43,102 bases of DNA from SIG701 sp045577175 (GCA_045577175.1 JAZNHT010000051.1:1-43102), one strand, 5' to 3'; shown: positions 7,257-16,012, counted from the stretch's first letter. Notes: generated by a model from the sequence alone, not told the origin. Made by a program: numbers and translations.

Positions 7257-7979
7257 ATGAAGTGGATCGAGACCTACACCGTCAATATACACGACGCGGA
7301 TCTGAACGGAATCGTCAGCACCAGCGGCATTCTCCGCTATATGCAGGACGCGAGCAACCGGCAGATGATGGCGCAGAAGCCGTCATACGAGGAGCTTCTT
7401 GCGGCGGGATATGCGTTTGTGCTCAGCCGCATCGGCATAAGCGTGTACGCGCAGATTCATGCGTATGAGCAGATTACGGTTGAGACGTGGGCGGTGCCAA
7501 GCCGCGGCGTCATTTACAACCGCTGCTACCGCGTGCTCCGTGACGGCGAGCTCGTCGCGGAGGCGACGACGGCGTGGGCACTTGTAGGCGTGGAGGATAA
7601 AAAGCTCCACCGCGTCGGGGAAGTGCCGCTCAATTATTGGGAAGATGAGCCTCTGGAGCTTGATCTGCCGGCGCGGTTCAAAATTCCTGCCGAGGTAGAG
7701 CTTTCGCTGCGCGGAGAGCGAACGATACTCTATCCCGACGTCGATCAGAACAAGCATCTGAACAACACACGCTATCCCGATTTGTTTTGCTCGTTCTTTC
7801 CCGAGATCACGAGAAGCCGTGTCATTACCGCTATGCTCAGCTTCGTCAAGGAGGCCCCGCTCGGGGAGACAATCAAAATCTACTGCGGCGAGTACGACGG
7901 CATGTGCTACGTCCGTTCCGTCCTCTCCGACGGATCGGTGAACGCCGAGGCGGAATTTATGCTCGAGCCGATCGGCTAA
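7257..7979 (+). CDS. Acyl-ACP thioesterase
   Basis: A 240-residue double hot-dog protein of the FatA/FatB family as found in anaerobic Firmicutes. Such enzymes release fatty acids from acyl carrier protein in the cytosol. The first hot-dog domain (about 1-130) begins ETYTVNIHDADLNGIVSTSGILRYMQDAS and contains VLSRIGISVY and a W-A-V-P-S-R-G-V-I-Y-N-R strand. The second carries DVDQNKHLNNTRY, the family catalytic N-x-H-x-x-N. GGAG lies before the start. It is monocistronic, with a terminator right after the stop. It could adjust membrane lipid chain length or recycle misloaded carrier. Confidence 0.88.
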   Translation: MKWIETYTVNIHDADLNGIVSTSGILRYMQDASNRQMMAQKPSYEELLAAGYAFVLSRIGISVYAQIHAYEQITVETWAVPSRGVIYNRCYRVLRDGELVAEATTAWALVGVEDKKLHRVGEVPLNYWEDEPLELDLPARFKIPAEVELSLRGERTILYPDVDQNKHLNNTRYPDLFCSFFPEITRSRVITAMLSFVKEAPLGETIKIYCGEYDGMCYVRSVLSDGSVNAEAEFMLEPIG

Positions 7980-7989
7980 CAGAATAAAC

Positions 7990-8023
7990 AAACGCATCCT
8001 CTTTTCGGGGGATGCGTTTTTTT
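7990..8023 (+). terminator. Terminator of the thioesterase gene
   Basis: AACGCATCC (7991-7999) pairs with 8010-8018 and is followed by a run of T up to 8023. The MITE-like element starts in the last T bases of this tract. Confidence 0.85.
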
Positions 8024-8200
8024 AAGGCAACATCGCACAATTCACGGCTGCCGCCTTGATGGCACAACTGTTGGCATCTTTTCCGCCATTCGTCACAAAA
8101 ATTCTTGACAGGGGGGCACCCTGCCTTCGAATTTTTGTTTAGACTGACAAAAAATCTGCCGGCGCATTTGCACCATCAGAATTGTGCGGTGTTACCTTAA
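8022..8200. mobile_element. MITE-like 179-bp element with 20-bp terminal inverted repeats
   Basis: The left end AAGGCAACATCGCACAATTC (8024-8043) matches the reverse complement of the right end (8179-8198) at 18 of 20 positions, and both ends extend outward to TTAAGG/CCTTAA. There is no gene inside. An internal stem pairs ACAAAAATTC with GAATTTTTGT around CAGGG/CCCTG. Size, structure and intergenic position fit a non-autonomous miniature element. A TA or TTA target duplication is possible but cannot be told apart from the ends. No second copy is seen in the window. Confidence 0.75.
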
Positions 8201-8246
8201 TCAAATATTAAGAAAGCACCGCCTTTCTTTTTAAGGATTTTTGCGG

Positions 8247-8252
8247 TATAAT
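8247..8252 (+). promoter_or_regulatory. -10 box of the two-component operon
   Basis: A perfect TATAAT lies 26 bp before the GTG start at 8278. The hexamer 17 bp upstream (TTTCTT, 8224-8229) is a poor -35, which would fit activation by the regulator itself. The inserted element ends only 24 bp before that position. Confidence 0.55.
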
Positions 8253-8277
8253 AGATGCAGAAAGGACGGTGCATTCC

Positions 8278-8970
8278 GTGTACAACATACTGATTTGTGA
8301 TGACGAAAAAACGATCCGCCACGCACTGCGTATCTATCTCACGAGCGAGGGCTATACCGTATTTGAAGCGGAAAACGGCGCCGAGGCGCTGGAAATCGCC
8401 GCAAAAGAGGAAATACATCTCGTGCTTCTCGATATAATGATGCCCGTGATGGACGGGATCACTGCCATGACGAAACTGCGCGAGATTTCAAACGTGCCGA
8501 TTATTCTTTTGACGGCGAAATCGGAGGATACGGATAAGGTGCTCGGTCTGAACGTCGGCGCGGACGATTACGTGACGAAGCCGTTCAATCCGGTGGAGCT
8601 GCTTGCCCGTGTGCGCTCCCAGCTCAGGCGGTATCTGAATCTCGGCGGATCGGCGGTCAAGCCGTCGCAGATTGCGGTCGGCGGCGTTACGCTTGACGAT
8701 GATGCAAAATCCGTCACCGTAGACGGCGAGCCGATCACGCTTACGCCGAGGGAGTATGAGATTCTCCGCTTCCTCATGCAGAATGTCGGAACGGTGTTCT
8801 CACCGAAGGAGATTTACCGCCGCGTGTGGGGCGAGGAGCCATATGGCGCGGAGGGCGCGGTAGCGGTGCATATCCGCCACCTGCGCGAAAAAATGGAGAT
8901 CAACCCTGCCGAGCCGCGCTATATCAAGGTTGTGTGGGGACAAGGCTATAAAATGGAGGGGAAGAAATGA
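8278..8970 (+). CDS. OmpR/PhoB-type response regulator
   Basis: Residues 1-115 are a receiver domain with the acidic pair Asp9/Asp10, phospho-acceptor Asp52 in LLDIMMPVMDG, Thr79 and Lys101 in DYVTKPF. Residues about 130-228 are a winged-helix DNA-binding domain (LTPREYEILRFLMQNVGTVFSPKEIYRRVW, then VAVHIRHLREK and a GQGYKME end). I chose GTG at 8278 because AGGA lies 11 bp upstream; the in-frame GTG at 8269 is only two bases from it. The gene overlaps the kinase by ATGA. It resembles VanR-like regulators of cell-envelope genes. The target is unknown. Confidence 0.92.
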   Translation: MYNILICDDEKTIRHALRIYLTSEGYTVFEAENGAEALEIAAKEEIHLVLLDIMMPVMDGITAMTKLREISNVPIILLTAKSEDTDKVLGLNVGADDYVTKPFNPVELLARVRSQLRRYLNLGGSAVKPSQIAVGGVTLDDDAKSVTVDGEPITLTPREYEILRFLMQNVGTVFSPKEIYRRVWGEEPYGAEGAVAVHIRHLREKMEINPAEPRYIKVVWGQGYKMEGKK

Positions 8971-10808
8971 AAAAACGGATTTGGAAGGTTTTAGCGGCTG
9001 TTCTTTTGGGCGTATCGCTTCTTGTCGGGACACTTGCCGCCTGTGCAGGTCTTGCCATGGAAACAAACGGCGTGTATGAGGATGGCGGGATATATCTTCG
9101 GGAAGAGGTTGCCGAGGAATTGTTTCAGCGGGAGATGACAACGGCGTGGACGTATGCATTCCGTCTGATTAAAAATCAAATTTCGGACACGCAGAGAGCG
9201 AGCTATGAGGCGCGCCTGTCGCGCGCGAATACGAATCTCGCCATTGAGATTACCACCGAAAACGGTCTTGATGTAATCGTGAAAAATTACGAAAGCGGAC
9301 CGTTTCTGTACGAATTTGAATCGTACAGCCAGTATGATGACAGGGGGCTGTTCCTCAAAGCATATCTGCAAGAGGAGCTCTCCGCCAAGGATTCCTTTGC
9401 ATACGTGATGCCGATTGTCGATTTCTTCATCGAAATGCGCCATTCGATGATTTGGATCGTCATCGCGTGCGCCGTTGTCGCTCTTGCGTCGCTTATTTTC
9501 CTCTTGTGCGCCGCAGGTCACCGCCGCGGCACGGAAGGGATTTACCGCACGTGGTTTGACCGCCTGCCGCTTGAGATCACTGCGATCGCATACCTCTTTT
9601 TTCTTGCGGTAACCGTGCAGTGGATCGATTCTTTCCGCTACGACGATCTTGGGATGGCAGTCGCCATTATTCTGTCTGTGATTCTTTGGGTGGTGCTTGC
9701 CATCTTCGCGCTGCTCACCCTCGCCGTTCGGATAAAATCGCACACACTTCTCAAAAACACGCTCACGTGGCGGCTTTTGAAGCTGCTTTGGCGCGGCGTG
9801 CGCCTGTTCGGACGTATTCTTGCAAAATTGCCGCTGTATTGGAAAACGGCGCTTGGGTTTACCGCTTTTTCATTCTTTGAATTTCTTGCGCTTGCGGTCG
9901 GATACAGGCAGATTACGCTCTTCTGGGTGCTTACACGTCCGCTTCTGATCGCGTTTCTCGTCTATGCCGTTTTGATGCTGCGCCGTTTGCAGAGGGCAGG
10001 GGAGCAGCTTGCAGAAGGGAATACGGACTACAAGGTCGATACAGGGTACATGCTTCCCGATTTCAGACGGCACGGGGAGAATCTGAACAATCTGAGCGAC
10101 GGACTCAATCACGCCGTGGAGGAACGGATGAAATCCGAACGGATGAAGGCGGAGCTGATTACGAACGTATCGCACGATATAAAAACGCCGCTGACGTCGA
10201 TTGTCAGCTATGTCGATCTTCTGAAAACGGGCGGACTGGACTCGCCCGACGCACCGCAGTATCTGGAGGTTTTGGAGCAGCAGTCCGCACGGCTGAAAAA
10301 GCTGACGGAGGATCTGATTGAGGCGTCGAAGGCATCGTCGGGGTGCGTCACGGTGAACGCCGAGAAAACGGACGTGAACGTTCTTCTCTCGCAGGCACTC
10401 GGCGAGCATGAGGAAGCTTTGCGTGCGGCAGGCATCGAACCGCTTCTCCGACTGTGTGAGGACACGCCCATCATCCTTGCAGACGGCAGGCTTTTGTGGC
10501 GTGTGTTTGATAATCTGTTTTCAAACATCCGCAAATACGGGCAGAGGGGGACGCGTGCCTATTTCGCTTCTGCCATCCGTGACGGTCGTGTTGAGATCAC
10601 ATTCCGCAATATTTCCGCGGTGGAGTTGCCTGTCTCGGGCGAGGAGCTGACCGAGCGATTTGTACGGGGAGACGCATCCAGACATACGGAGGGAAGCGGA
10701 CTCGGGCTGTCGATTGCGCGCAGTCTGACAGAGCTGCAAAGCGGCACGTTTGAGATCACCGTAGACGGCGATCTGTTTAAGGTAACCGTCTCGTTTGCCG
10801 CCGTGTGA
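8967..10808 (+). CDS. Sensor histidine kinase, multi-membrane-span, VanS-like core
   Basis: This 613-residue membrane kinase is translationally coupled to the response regulator. A first membrane segment (about 7-30) precedes an extracellular domain of about 130 residues. A block of four or five membrane segments follows (about 160-182, 203-219, 229-255, 295-337). A HAMP-like linker then leads to the H-box (NVSHDIKTPLTSIVSYVDLL, His403), an N-box (DNLFSNIRKYGQRGT) and a G-box (GSGLGLSIA). The integral-membrane block between sensor and catalytic core suggests a signal sensed in or near the membrane, such as envelope stress or an antimicrobial peptide; this is inference. No ABC transporter partner lies beside it. 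Confidence 0.9.
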   Translation: MKKRIWKVLAAVLLGVSLLVGTLAACAGLAMETNGVYEDGGIYLREEVAEELFQREMTTAWTYAFRLIKNQISDTQRASYEARLSRANTNLAIEITTENGLDVIVKNYESGPFLYEFESYSQYDDRGLFLKAYLQEELSAKDSFAYVMPIVDFFIEMRHSMIWIVIACAVVALASLIFLLCAAGHRRGTEGIYRTWFDRLPLEITAIAYLFFLAVTVQWIDSFRYDDLGMAVAIILSVILWVVLAIFALLTLAVRIKSHTLLKNTLTWRLLKLLWRGVRLFGRILAKLPLYWKTALGFTAFSFFEFLALAVGYRQITLFWVLTRPLLIAFLVYAVLMLRRLQRAGEQLAEGNTDYKVDTGYMLPDFRRHGENLNNLSDGLNHAVEERMKSERMKAELITNVSHDIKTPLTSIVSYVDLLKTGGLDSPDAPQYLEVLEQQSARLKKLTEDLIEASKASSGCVTVNAEKTDVNVLLSQALGEHEEALRAAGIEPLLRLCEDTPIILADGRLLWRVFDNLFSNIRKYGQRGTRAYFASAIRDGRVEITFRNISAVELPVSGEELTERFVRGDASRHTEGSGLGLSIARSLTELQSGTFEITVDGDLFKVTVSFAAV

Positions 10809-10822
10809 ATACCTAACATGAG

Positions 10823-10848
10823 AAAAAGACCTCCGAGGAGGTCTTTTT
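10823..10848. terminator. Convergent terminator, kinase and AraC genes
   Basis: AAAAAGACCTC (10823-10833) pairs with GAGGTCTTTTT (10838-10848) around a four-base loop. It ends in T runs on both strands and sits between two convergent genes. Confidence 0.85.
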
Positions 10849-10850
10849 CT

Positions 10851-11675
10851 TTACGGTTTTTTCGTCGGTGCATGACCGAAGAAGCGTTTGTATGCTGCGG
10901 AGAAGGAGGAAACGGAGGAATACCCCATCTGTTCCGCCATAGCAGTGATAGACGTTTCGCCGTTTTGCAGACGGTGGGCGGCAATTTCCATGCGCATCCG
11001 ATGCAAAAGATCGCGAAACGGTGAGCCGTAGTACTGGATACACAAACGGTGGAGCTGTCTCGGAGAAATATGCAGCCTCTCCGCTAAAGAGGCACAGGTG
11101 CAGTCGGCTGAATAGCAGTTTTCAGCCAGAAACGCCTGGATTTGTTCCGAACGGTTATCATCCTGTGACAGCTTGGCTGTCGGTGCGTGCGGCAGAATCG
11201 CTTCGACGATGTCCAAAAGAAGCAGGATTGTCTCACCGCGGATTTTTTCAACGTGGGTGAGAGAATGGGAATAAAGATATTCGCGGATGCGGATAAACCG
11301 CTCTCTGCAATTCGGTACACCGGTGAGAAGTGTCGGCGCATGCACGCAAAGCGCAGCAAAAATCGGATCGCGCTCCGGGGCGTCGCTTGGCTCGTAGAGA
11401 AAGGCTTCCGTTTCCGTTTTCACATTTTCATCGGCAGAAATCGCCACATGACGTAATGACGGCGGGATCAGCAGTATGCTTCCGGCAGGGCAGAGGAAAT
11501 CCTCATCTTCGGTAACAAAGCGGAGTGTGCCTTTGCGCACATATTGAAGCTCAAAGCGCGAATGTGAATGCATATACGGATTATGGGAAAGCGCATTGCC
11601 TATAAGCCAGTCTTGAAAAACGACGGACAAGCTGCCGTTTGAAAAGGGAATCTTCACATTGAGAATCGGAAACAT
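10851..11675 (-). CDS. AraC-family transcriptional regulator
   Basis: The 274-residue protein has an N-terminal cupin-type ligand pocket (PYMHSHSRFELQYVRKGTLRF, then GSILLIPPSLRHV) and a C-terminal double helix-turn-helix (CASLAERLHISPRQLHRLCIQYYGSPF, then SITAMAEQMGYSSVSSFSAAYKRFFG). The ATG at 11675 is favoured over earlier in-frame starts because GGAGG precedes it and because the longer version would run into the promoter. It lies just downstream of the GH106-like/isomerase pair on the same strand but has its own promoter. It probably senses a sugar and controls that pair, an inference from position. Confidence 0.88.
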   Translation of the reverse strand: MFPILNVKIPFSNGSLSVVFQDWLIGNALSHNPYMHSHSRFELQYVRKGTLRFVTEDEDFLCPAGSILLIPPSLRHVAISADENVKTETEAFLYEPSDAPERDPIFAALCVHAPTLLTGVPNCRERFIRIREYLYSHSLTHVEKIRGETILLLLDIVEAILPHAPTAKLSQDDNRSEQIQAFLAENCYSADCTCASLAERLHISPRQLHRLCIQYYGSPFRDLLHRMRMEIAAHRLQNGETSITAMAEQMGYSSVSSFSAAYKRFFGHAPTKKP

Positions 11676-11706
11676 ACCTGCACCTCCGAATACGGAATAC
11701 AGATTC

Positions 11707-11735
11707 ATTATATCGGAAAAACAGACGAATGTCAA
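11707..11735 (-). promoter_or_regulatory. Promoter of the AraC-type gene
   Basis: On the minus strand TTGACA (11730-11735), a 17-bp spacer and TATAAT (11707-11712), a perfect consensus promoter, about 30 bp before the start. Confidence 0.88.
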
Positions 11736-11743
11736 GTGCAGAT

Positions 11744-11776
11744 AAAAAAGCGGAGCCGCCGTTTCGGGCAGCTCCG
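11744..11776 (-). terminator. Terminator of the GH106-like/isomerase operon
   Basis: CGGAGC (11751-11756) pairs with GCTCCG (11771-11776), with further inner pairing, followed on the minus strand by six T. It separates this operon from the AraC promoter 9 bp away. Confidence 0.75.
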
Positions 11777-11789
11777 TTTCTGTTTGCAA

Positions 11790-12365
11790 TCAGTCTTCCG
11801 GCTTTGTTTCGAGCTTCAGATCGAAATCGCCGAGCTTGTTGACCTTGAAGCCGTTCTTTTTGTACTCCTCGTAGTCGAATGCTTCCAGCTCATCGATGGA
11901 GAGCTTGTGGAACTCGTAGAAGTTGTGCCACCACTCGTAGTCCGTGCCGAGCTCTGCGCTGAGGTACGCATCTGCGATGTCACAGCCCATCTTCGGAGCG
12001 ACGTAGAACGCACCCATAGCGAGGACGTTTACGCCGTTGCCCGTGATTGCGCGGCGTGCGGCGGGAACGCTCTCAACAACGCCTGCATGAACGTGCGGAC
12101 ATTTGCTTGCCGCGATGTGGATACCCATACCGGTACCGCAGAAAAGGAGAGCTCTCTCAAACTCACCCTCGGAGATCATCGCACCGGCGCGGAGACCGAC
12201 GCGGTGGAACATCAGATCGGTGTCGTTCGGGTCGGAATCAACCTTAACGCCGACATCCGTGATCTCCCAGCCTTTTGCCTTCAGATGCTCAACGACCGCT
12301 TCCTTCAGCGGGAATCCGGCGAAATCTGCGCCGACGAGAAGCTGCTTGTTCTTGATCGTTTTCAT
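11790..12365 (-). CDS. RpiB/LacAB-family sugar-phosphate isomerase
   Basis: The family interconverts aldose and ketose phosphates. The nucleotide-binding-like core is clear: GADFAGFPLK (residues 12-21), the catalytic Cys76 in LLFCGTGMGIHIAASK, and the GNGVNVLAMG loop. At 191 residues it is about 40 longer than ordinary RpiB. The extra C-terminal tail is acidic and aromatic (DYEWWHNFYEFHKLS and onward). It lies 31 bp after the GH106-like gene in the same transcript, so it probably acts on a sugar phosphate derived from that glycan rather than in the pentose phosphate pathway. The substrate cannot be told from sequence. Confidence 0.85.
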   Translation of the reverse strand: MKTIKNKQLLVGADFAGFPLKEAVVEHLKAKGWEITDVGVKVDSDPNDTDLMFHRVGLRAGAMISEGEFERALLFCGTGMGIHIAASKCPHVHAGVVESVPAARRAITGNGVNVLAMGAFYVAPKMGCDIADAYLSAELGTDYEWWHNFYEFHKLSIDELEAFDYEEYKKNGFKVNKLGDFDLKLETKPED

Positions 12366-12396
12366 AGTGATATTCCTTTCATAGTCGCCTTTCGGC

Positions 12397-14751
12397 TTAT
12401 TTTTTGTAAATCATAACGGGACCGATGAGACCGCCGGCAGGAGCCTTGTGCTCATCCTTGCTCATAAATCCGTGATACGGACCGACATCCGCAGGATCGC
12501 TTTCGGCAAAGAACGGATCGTCTCTCGTCACGTTTGCGACCGTGTTTGCCACGACGACTTTCAGCGCACCGCCGTTTGCAGGAATCGGCAGACGGTACGG
12601 CGGCATCACTGCTTCACCGATTTTTTCACCGTCCACGTATACCTTTGCAACGTGGCGCACCTCGCCGAGATCGAGCACGTATTCGCCATCTGTGAGAGCC
12701 GGAAGTGTTGCCGTATACGTCACCTCGCCCGAGAAATTCTCTGCCCACGGTGCGAGACCGATTGTCTTTTCGCCGTCCGTGAAAAATTCGTTGTGCGGAC
12801 CGTTTTTGATCGAGTATTTGCGGCTGACAAACGAGGTGAAATCCGTGATCTCGCAAACGGGCGTGAGCACAGGCAGCTTTTCCGCCTGTACGGGCGCATC
12901 CGTCAGACAGAGCATCACGCCATCACCCTTCGTGAGGCAAAGCGGCAGGCGGATTTCGCCGTTTTCGCGTGTGTGATCGGGAATATACAACTCACCGCTT
13001 GACAGATTGACGGCGTACACCGCCTTTTCGCTGGAAATCGTTACAGTATCTTCAACCGTGCATCCGTCCGTGTTGGCGATAAAGTACGCCTCCTCACCCT
13101 CGGGGAGAAGCAGCTTGCTTGCGAGAATTTTCGGATTCGTGCGTCCGATGCAAGGCACCTTCGCCTTACCCGTGCGGTTCATTTTTTCGATGACCGCAGG
13201 CGGCTCCAAGCCACCGATTGGCACGAATACGTTTTCGTACCGGACGTGCTCGCCGACCAGCGTACTGCCGTCAAGCGAAGCGTTTTTAACGAAATCCTCG
13301 TCGATGATGTCGAAATCGATGCCTGCGGTTTCCAGCTGCTCGCCGAGTGCCTCGTAAGATGCTTTCGCCTCGGCGCACAGAGCACCGCCCGCACAGATCG
13401 TGCGCAGGGGATAGTATAGCGCGGTATGTATGTCCGCCTTACCCGATTGCAGGATATGAGACAGGCGCGCGATGTATTCGTTGATCTCCGTCAGGCAGTC
13501 CGTGCCGGGATTTTCCTTGATGAAGCTCGGACGGAACTGATACGGGAGAATACCCTCTCTCGTATAGGAGATCGCCAGGAAATTGTACAGACTGATGCCG
13601 TGCACCGCCTGGTAGTTCACAACGTAGCGCATCTCCTCGGGCGTGACGTGCGCGCCGTATACGGAGCAGCTTTCCGAGAGGGAGAGATTGTGTCCCTGCT
13701 GACGGGCGGCGGAGGAGGCAAGGCGGGGGAAAAATTCGTTTCCGTCCTTGCAGGATTTTCCGTTTGTCGGGTAGGTGATCTGACTCCAGATGACGTCCAC
13801 GCCGGGAACATCGTATGCGCGGAGTATCTGCATCACGTTGCCGTAGCGGCGAAGCCCGGGTCCCTCCGTTTTGCTGTCGAGATCGACGTGACCGACCGAT
13901 TTCATGCTGTTATCGTTCAGCCATTTGCGCATCGGGATAAAGTAATTGTTGAGAACGAGCTCACCGCCGAGCATATTGTAATCGCTGTATGCACGGAACT
14001 GATCGTCCGTATGAGGTACCACCGTTTTTGCAATCACGGGGAGGTAGTCGGTGAGATCGTATCCGTAGCGTTCCTTGAACAGAATCTCCATCCCGTCCGT
14101 CCACGTGCCCATGAGCGCCTCGTCATCGAACATCAGCGTGACCTCTTTGCCCATGTGCTCGCCGAATCTCTTCTTGAATGCCTCGTGCGTGTATTTGAGG
14201 AACAATTCCGTGTTCTCGATCTTAGCGTTGTCCGTCTGCACCATGTTCGGACCGTCCGTCACACCGATAACGTAGCAGGTGATTTCCGTATCCGTATCGA
14301 ATGTGTCGCCCGGGTGCACGCGATCCTCACCGACAAATGCACCGAGATGTGCCTCATCGGGCGTGTAGGGTGTTTTTGCCGGCAGAGTGACGGTTATCGA
14401 GCGAAGCTGTTTCTGTGCCAGATCGGGGCGCTCCTTGCGGATGATTCCGCACGCCATGCCGGAGGGGAAGCCGCCCTCGTTATAGAGCCAGGTGTACATT
14501 CCTTTTTCCTCGGCGTATGTGAAGGCGTAGTAGACGAGATCGATGTACTCCTCGGAAAGGTAATCCGGAGAGAGATGCGTGCGTCTTGTCAGCGGACGGA
14601 AGTTTTCCGACTCACCGATGACATAGACGGCACGGATACCGGCATCATACATTTCGTCGAGCTGTTTTCGGATGCCTTCTTTCGTAACTTTGCCGTTCCA
14701 AAGCCATACGTAGGAAGGATGGGCGGTGACGGGGATGTGCTTGAAATCCAT
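12397..14751 (-). CDS. GH106-like glycoside hydrolase (alpha-L-rhamnosidase type)
   Basis: The N-terminal part matches the barrel typical of GH106 proteins: PSYVWLWNGKVTKEGIRKQLDEMYDAGIRAVYV, then YTWLYNEGGFPSGMA, and later MFDDEALMGTW with acidic residues in the expected region. It ends in a galactose-binding-like beta domain (about 640-784: FSGEVTYTATLP, YVLDLGEVRHVAKVYVDGEKIG). There is no signal peptide, so it is cytosolic and probably acts on imported oligosaccharides. At 784 residues it is shorter than many GH106 enzymes, which often exceed 1000. The match could also be to a related unclassified clan, so the rhamnosidase activity is tentative. It is the first gene of an operon with the isomerase. 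Confidence 0.75.
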   Translation of the reverse strand: MDFKHIPVTAHPSYVWLWNGKVTKEGIRKQLDEMYDAGIRAVYVIGESENFRPLTRRTHLSPDYLSEEYIDLVYYAFTYAEEKGMYTWLYNEGGFPSGMACGIIRKERPDLAQKQLRSITVTLPAKTPYTPDEAHLGAFVGEDRVHPGDTFDTDTEITCYVIGVTDGPNMVQTDNAKIENTELFLKYTHEAFKKRFGEHMGKEVTLMFDDEALMGTWTDGMEILFKERYGYDLTDYLPVIAKTVVPHTDDQFRAYSDYNMLGGELVLNNYFIPMRKWLNDNSMKSVGHVDLDSKTEGPGLRRYGNVMQILRAYDVPGVDVIWSQITYPTNGKSCKDGNEFFPRLASSAARQQGHNLSLSESCSVYGAHVTPEEMRYVVNYQAVHGISLYNFLAISYTREGILPYQFRPSFIKENPGTDCLTEINEYIARLSHILQSGKADIHTALYYPLRTICAGGALCAEAKASYEALGEQLETAGIDFDIIDEDFVKNASLDGSTLVGEHVRYENVFVPIGGLEPPAVIEKMNRTGKAKVPCIGRTNPKILASKLLLPEGEEAYFIANTDGCTVEDTVTISSEKAVYAVNLSSGELYIPDHTRENGEIRLPLCLTKGDGVMLCLTDAPVQAEKLPVLTPVCEITDFTSFVSRKYSIKNGPHNEFFTDGEKTIGLAPWAENFSGEVTYTATLPALTDGEYVLDLGEVRHVAKVYVDGEKIGEAVMPPYRLPIPANGGALKVVVANTVANVTRDDPFFAESDPADVGPYHGFMSKDEHKAPAGGLIGPVMIYKK

Positions 14752-14816
14752 TTTTAGTACCTCCTGGGTGCGATTGTATAAATACGGAAATAGAATCTGA
14801 AAAAGAATCTGATAAC

Positions 14817-14845
14817 AGTATACCGCATATCGGTAAAAAATGCAA
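14817..14845 (-). promoter_or_regulatory. Promoter of the GH106-like/isomerase operon
   Basis: On the minus strand TTGCAT (14840-14845), a 17-bp spacer and TATACT (14817-14822), 66 bp before the start codon. Confidence 0.75.
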
Positions 14846-14865
14846 GCCTTTTTTGCCCGATAAAA

Positions 14866-14899
14866 GCAAAAAGACTGCCTTTTTCGGCAGTCTTTTTGC
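14866..14899 (-). terminator. Terminator after the DHHW gene
   Basis: A perfect 14-bp stem, GCAAAAAGACTGCC (14866-14879) with 14886-14899, has a six-base loop. Long A and T runs lie inside the stem on both sides. It immediately follows the DHHW stop codon. Confidence 0.8.
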
Positions 14900-14905
14900 G
14901 CGGCA

Positions 14906-16012
14906 TTATTTCAGTGTGGATGCGTTGTTCAGAACGAGCGTGCTGTAGAGGAAAAGCACGTCGTCGGCGGTGGTGAGATCCACAAAATAGCTGAGGAAAT
15001 CCGGCTGAATGTAGCGGATGTCGACCAGCGTGATCTTCGCGTAAGCGGAGACGAGAAGCGGCGTGATGCTCGAACCGAACGAATCTCGGAAGATGACCAG
15101 CTCGCGGTCTGCTTGCGCGTTCGGATTCTCAATCGTGACAAGGGAGAGCGGACCGCCAAGATATGCCTCGTACGGATCGGCTGAGTTCAGTTTGTCGAGA
15201 TCGTACATCGGCATGGTCTTGCCCGTTTCCCAGTTTGTCACGGTGCATCCGTCAAACAGATCGCTGTCGAGATATGTCAGCGTGTCGGGATCGACGGGCA
15301 GCGCTGCCTGACCGGTGTAGACACCGTAGAAGGGCGTGTGCGTGTTGGCAGTGTAGCTGTCATCGATGTAGTCGAGGATGCCCATGCCGGAGCCGAGTGC
15401 CTCCACAACACCGCCGAGCGTTTCCTGCTTCCAGTGGGTATCTGTCTTGTAGTAATTTTCGATCGTGAGCCGATCGAAAATATCGATATACGTGAAGTGC
15501 GAAAGATTGTCCGCCATGATTTCGAGCATTTTGTCGTAATCCAGCGCGGGATAACCGTTCGCCTCGGCGAGGAAGTAGTTCTTGTCGGGGATGATCGAGT
15601 AGTACAGCTTTGCATCCGTCTCGGCGAAGAATTTGTCGTACATCGCCTCAAAGCGGCTTGCCGCGTGGAGCACCTCATCCTCCTTCAGCGGCGTTTCCAG
15701 CTTGGAAACCTGATCGCCCACGAGGTAGATGTTGTTGTTGTCCTTCTGTGCAAACACATAGTAGTGCGTGAACGCCTTCAGCTTACGGAACGTGTCACGA
15801 AGAGGAAACTGATCGAGCGTGTAAGACTCAAAGGAGGACATCCACGATGTATCGAACACAGATTTCTCTGTGGGCACGGGGAATTTTTCAAGCTCGCGCC
15901 GTTCGGACATGGAGTAATCGTCTGCCGGTTTGAGCAGGCAAATCAGACCTCCGCCTACGATAAAGAGGCAGAACAGAACGCTTACGAGAATATTTTTTGC
16001 TTTGTTTTCCAT
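14906..16012 (-). CDS. DHHW-family protein (AlgJ-like, SGNH fold)
   Basis: A 368-residue protein with one N-terminal membrane anchor (about 8-27) and an exported domain. It carries KTDTHWKQ, the family DxHW-type motif, and RDSFGSSITPLL, which corresponds to the Gly-Asp-Ser block of SGNH esterases and acetyltransferases. In alginate and related systems such proteins take an acyl group from an MBOAT partner and place it on an extracellular polysaccharide. The MBOAT gene lies 18 bp upstream in the same transcript, which supports that role. The acceptor polymer is unknown. Confidence 0.88.
   Translation of the reverse strand: MENKAKNILVSVLFCLFIVGGGLICLLKPADDYSMSERRELEKFPVPTEKSVFDTSWMSSFESYTLDQFPLRDTFRKLKAFTHYYVFAQKDNNNIYLVGDQVSKLETPLKEDEVLHAASRFEAMYDKFFAETDAKLYYSIIPDKNYFLAEANGYPALDYDKMLEIMADNLSHFTYIDIFDRLTIENYYKTDTHWKQETLGGVVEALGSGMGILDYIDDSYTANTHTPFYGVYTGQAALPVDPDTLTYLDSDLFDGCTVTNWETGKTMPMYDLDKLNSADPYEAYLGGPLSLVTIENPNAQADRELVIFRDSFGSSITPLLVSAYAKITLVDIRYIQPDFLSYFVDLTTADDVLFLYSTLVLNNASTLK

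Noticed and set aside
7257..8200. Fucose operon extending from fucI
   Set aside because: The neighbouring gene is a divergent acyl-ACP thioesterase. No fucose kinase, aldolase, transporter or fucosidase is seen.
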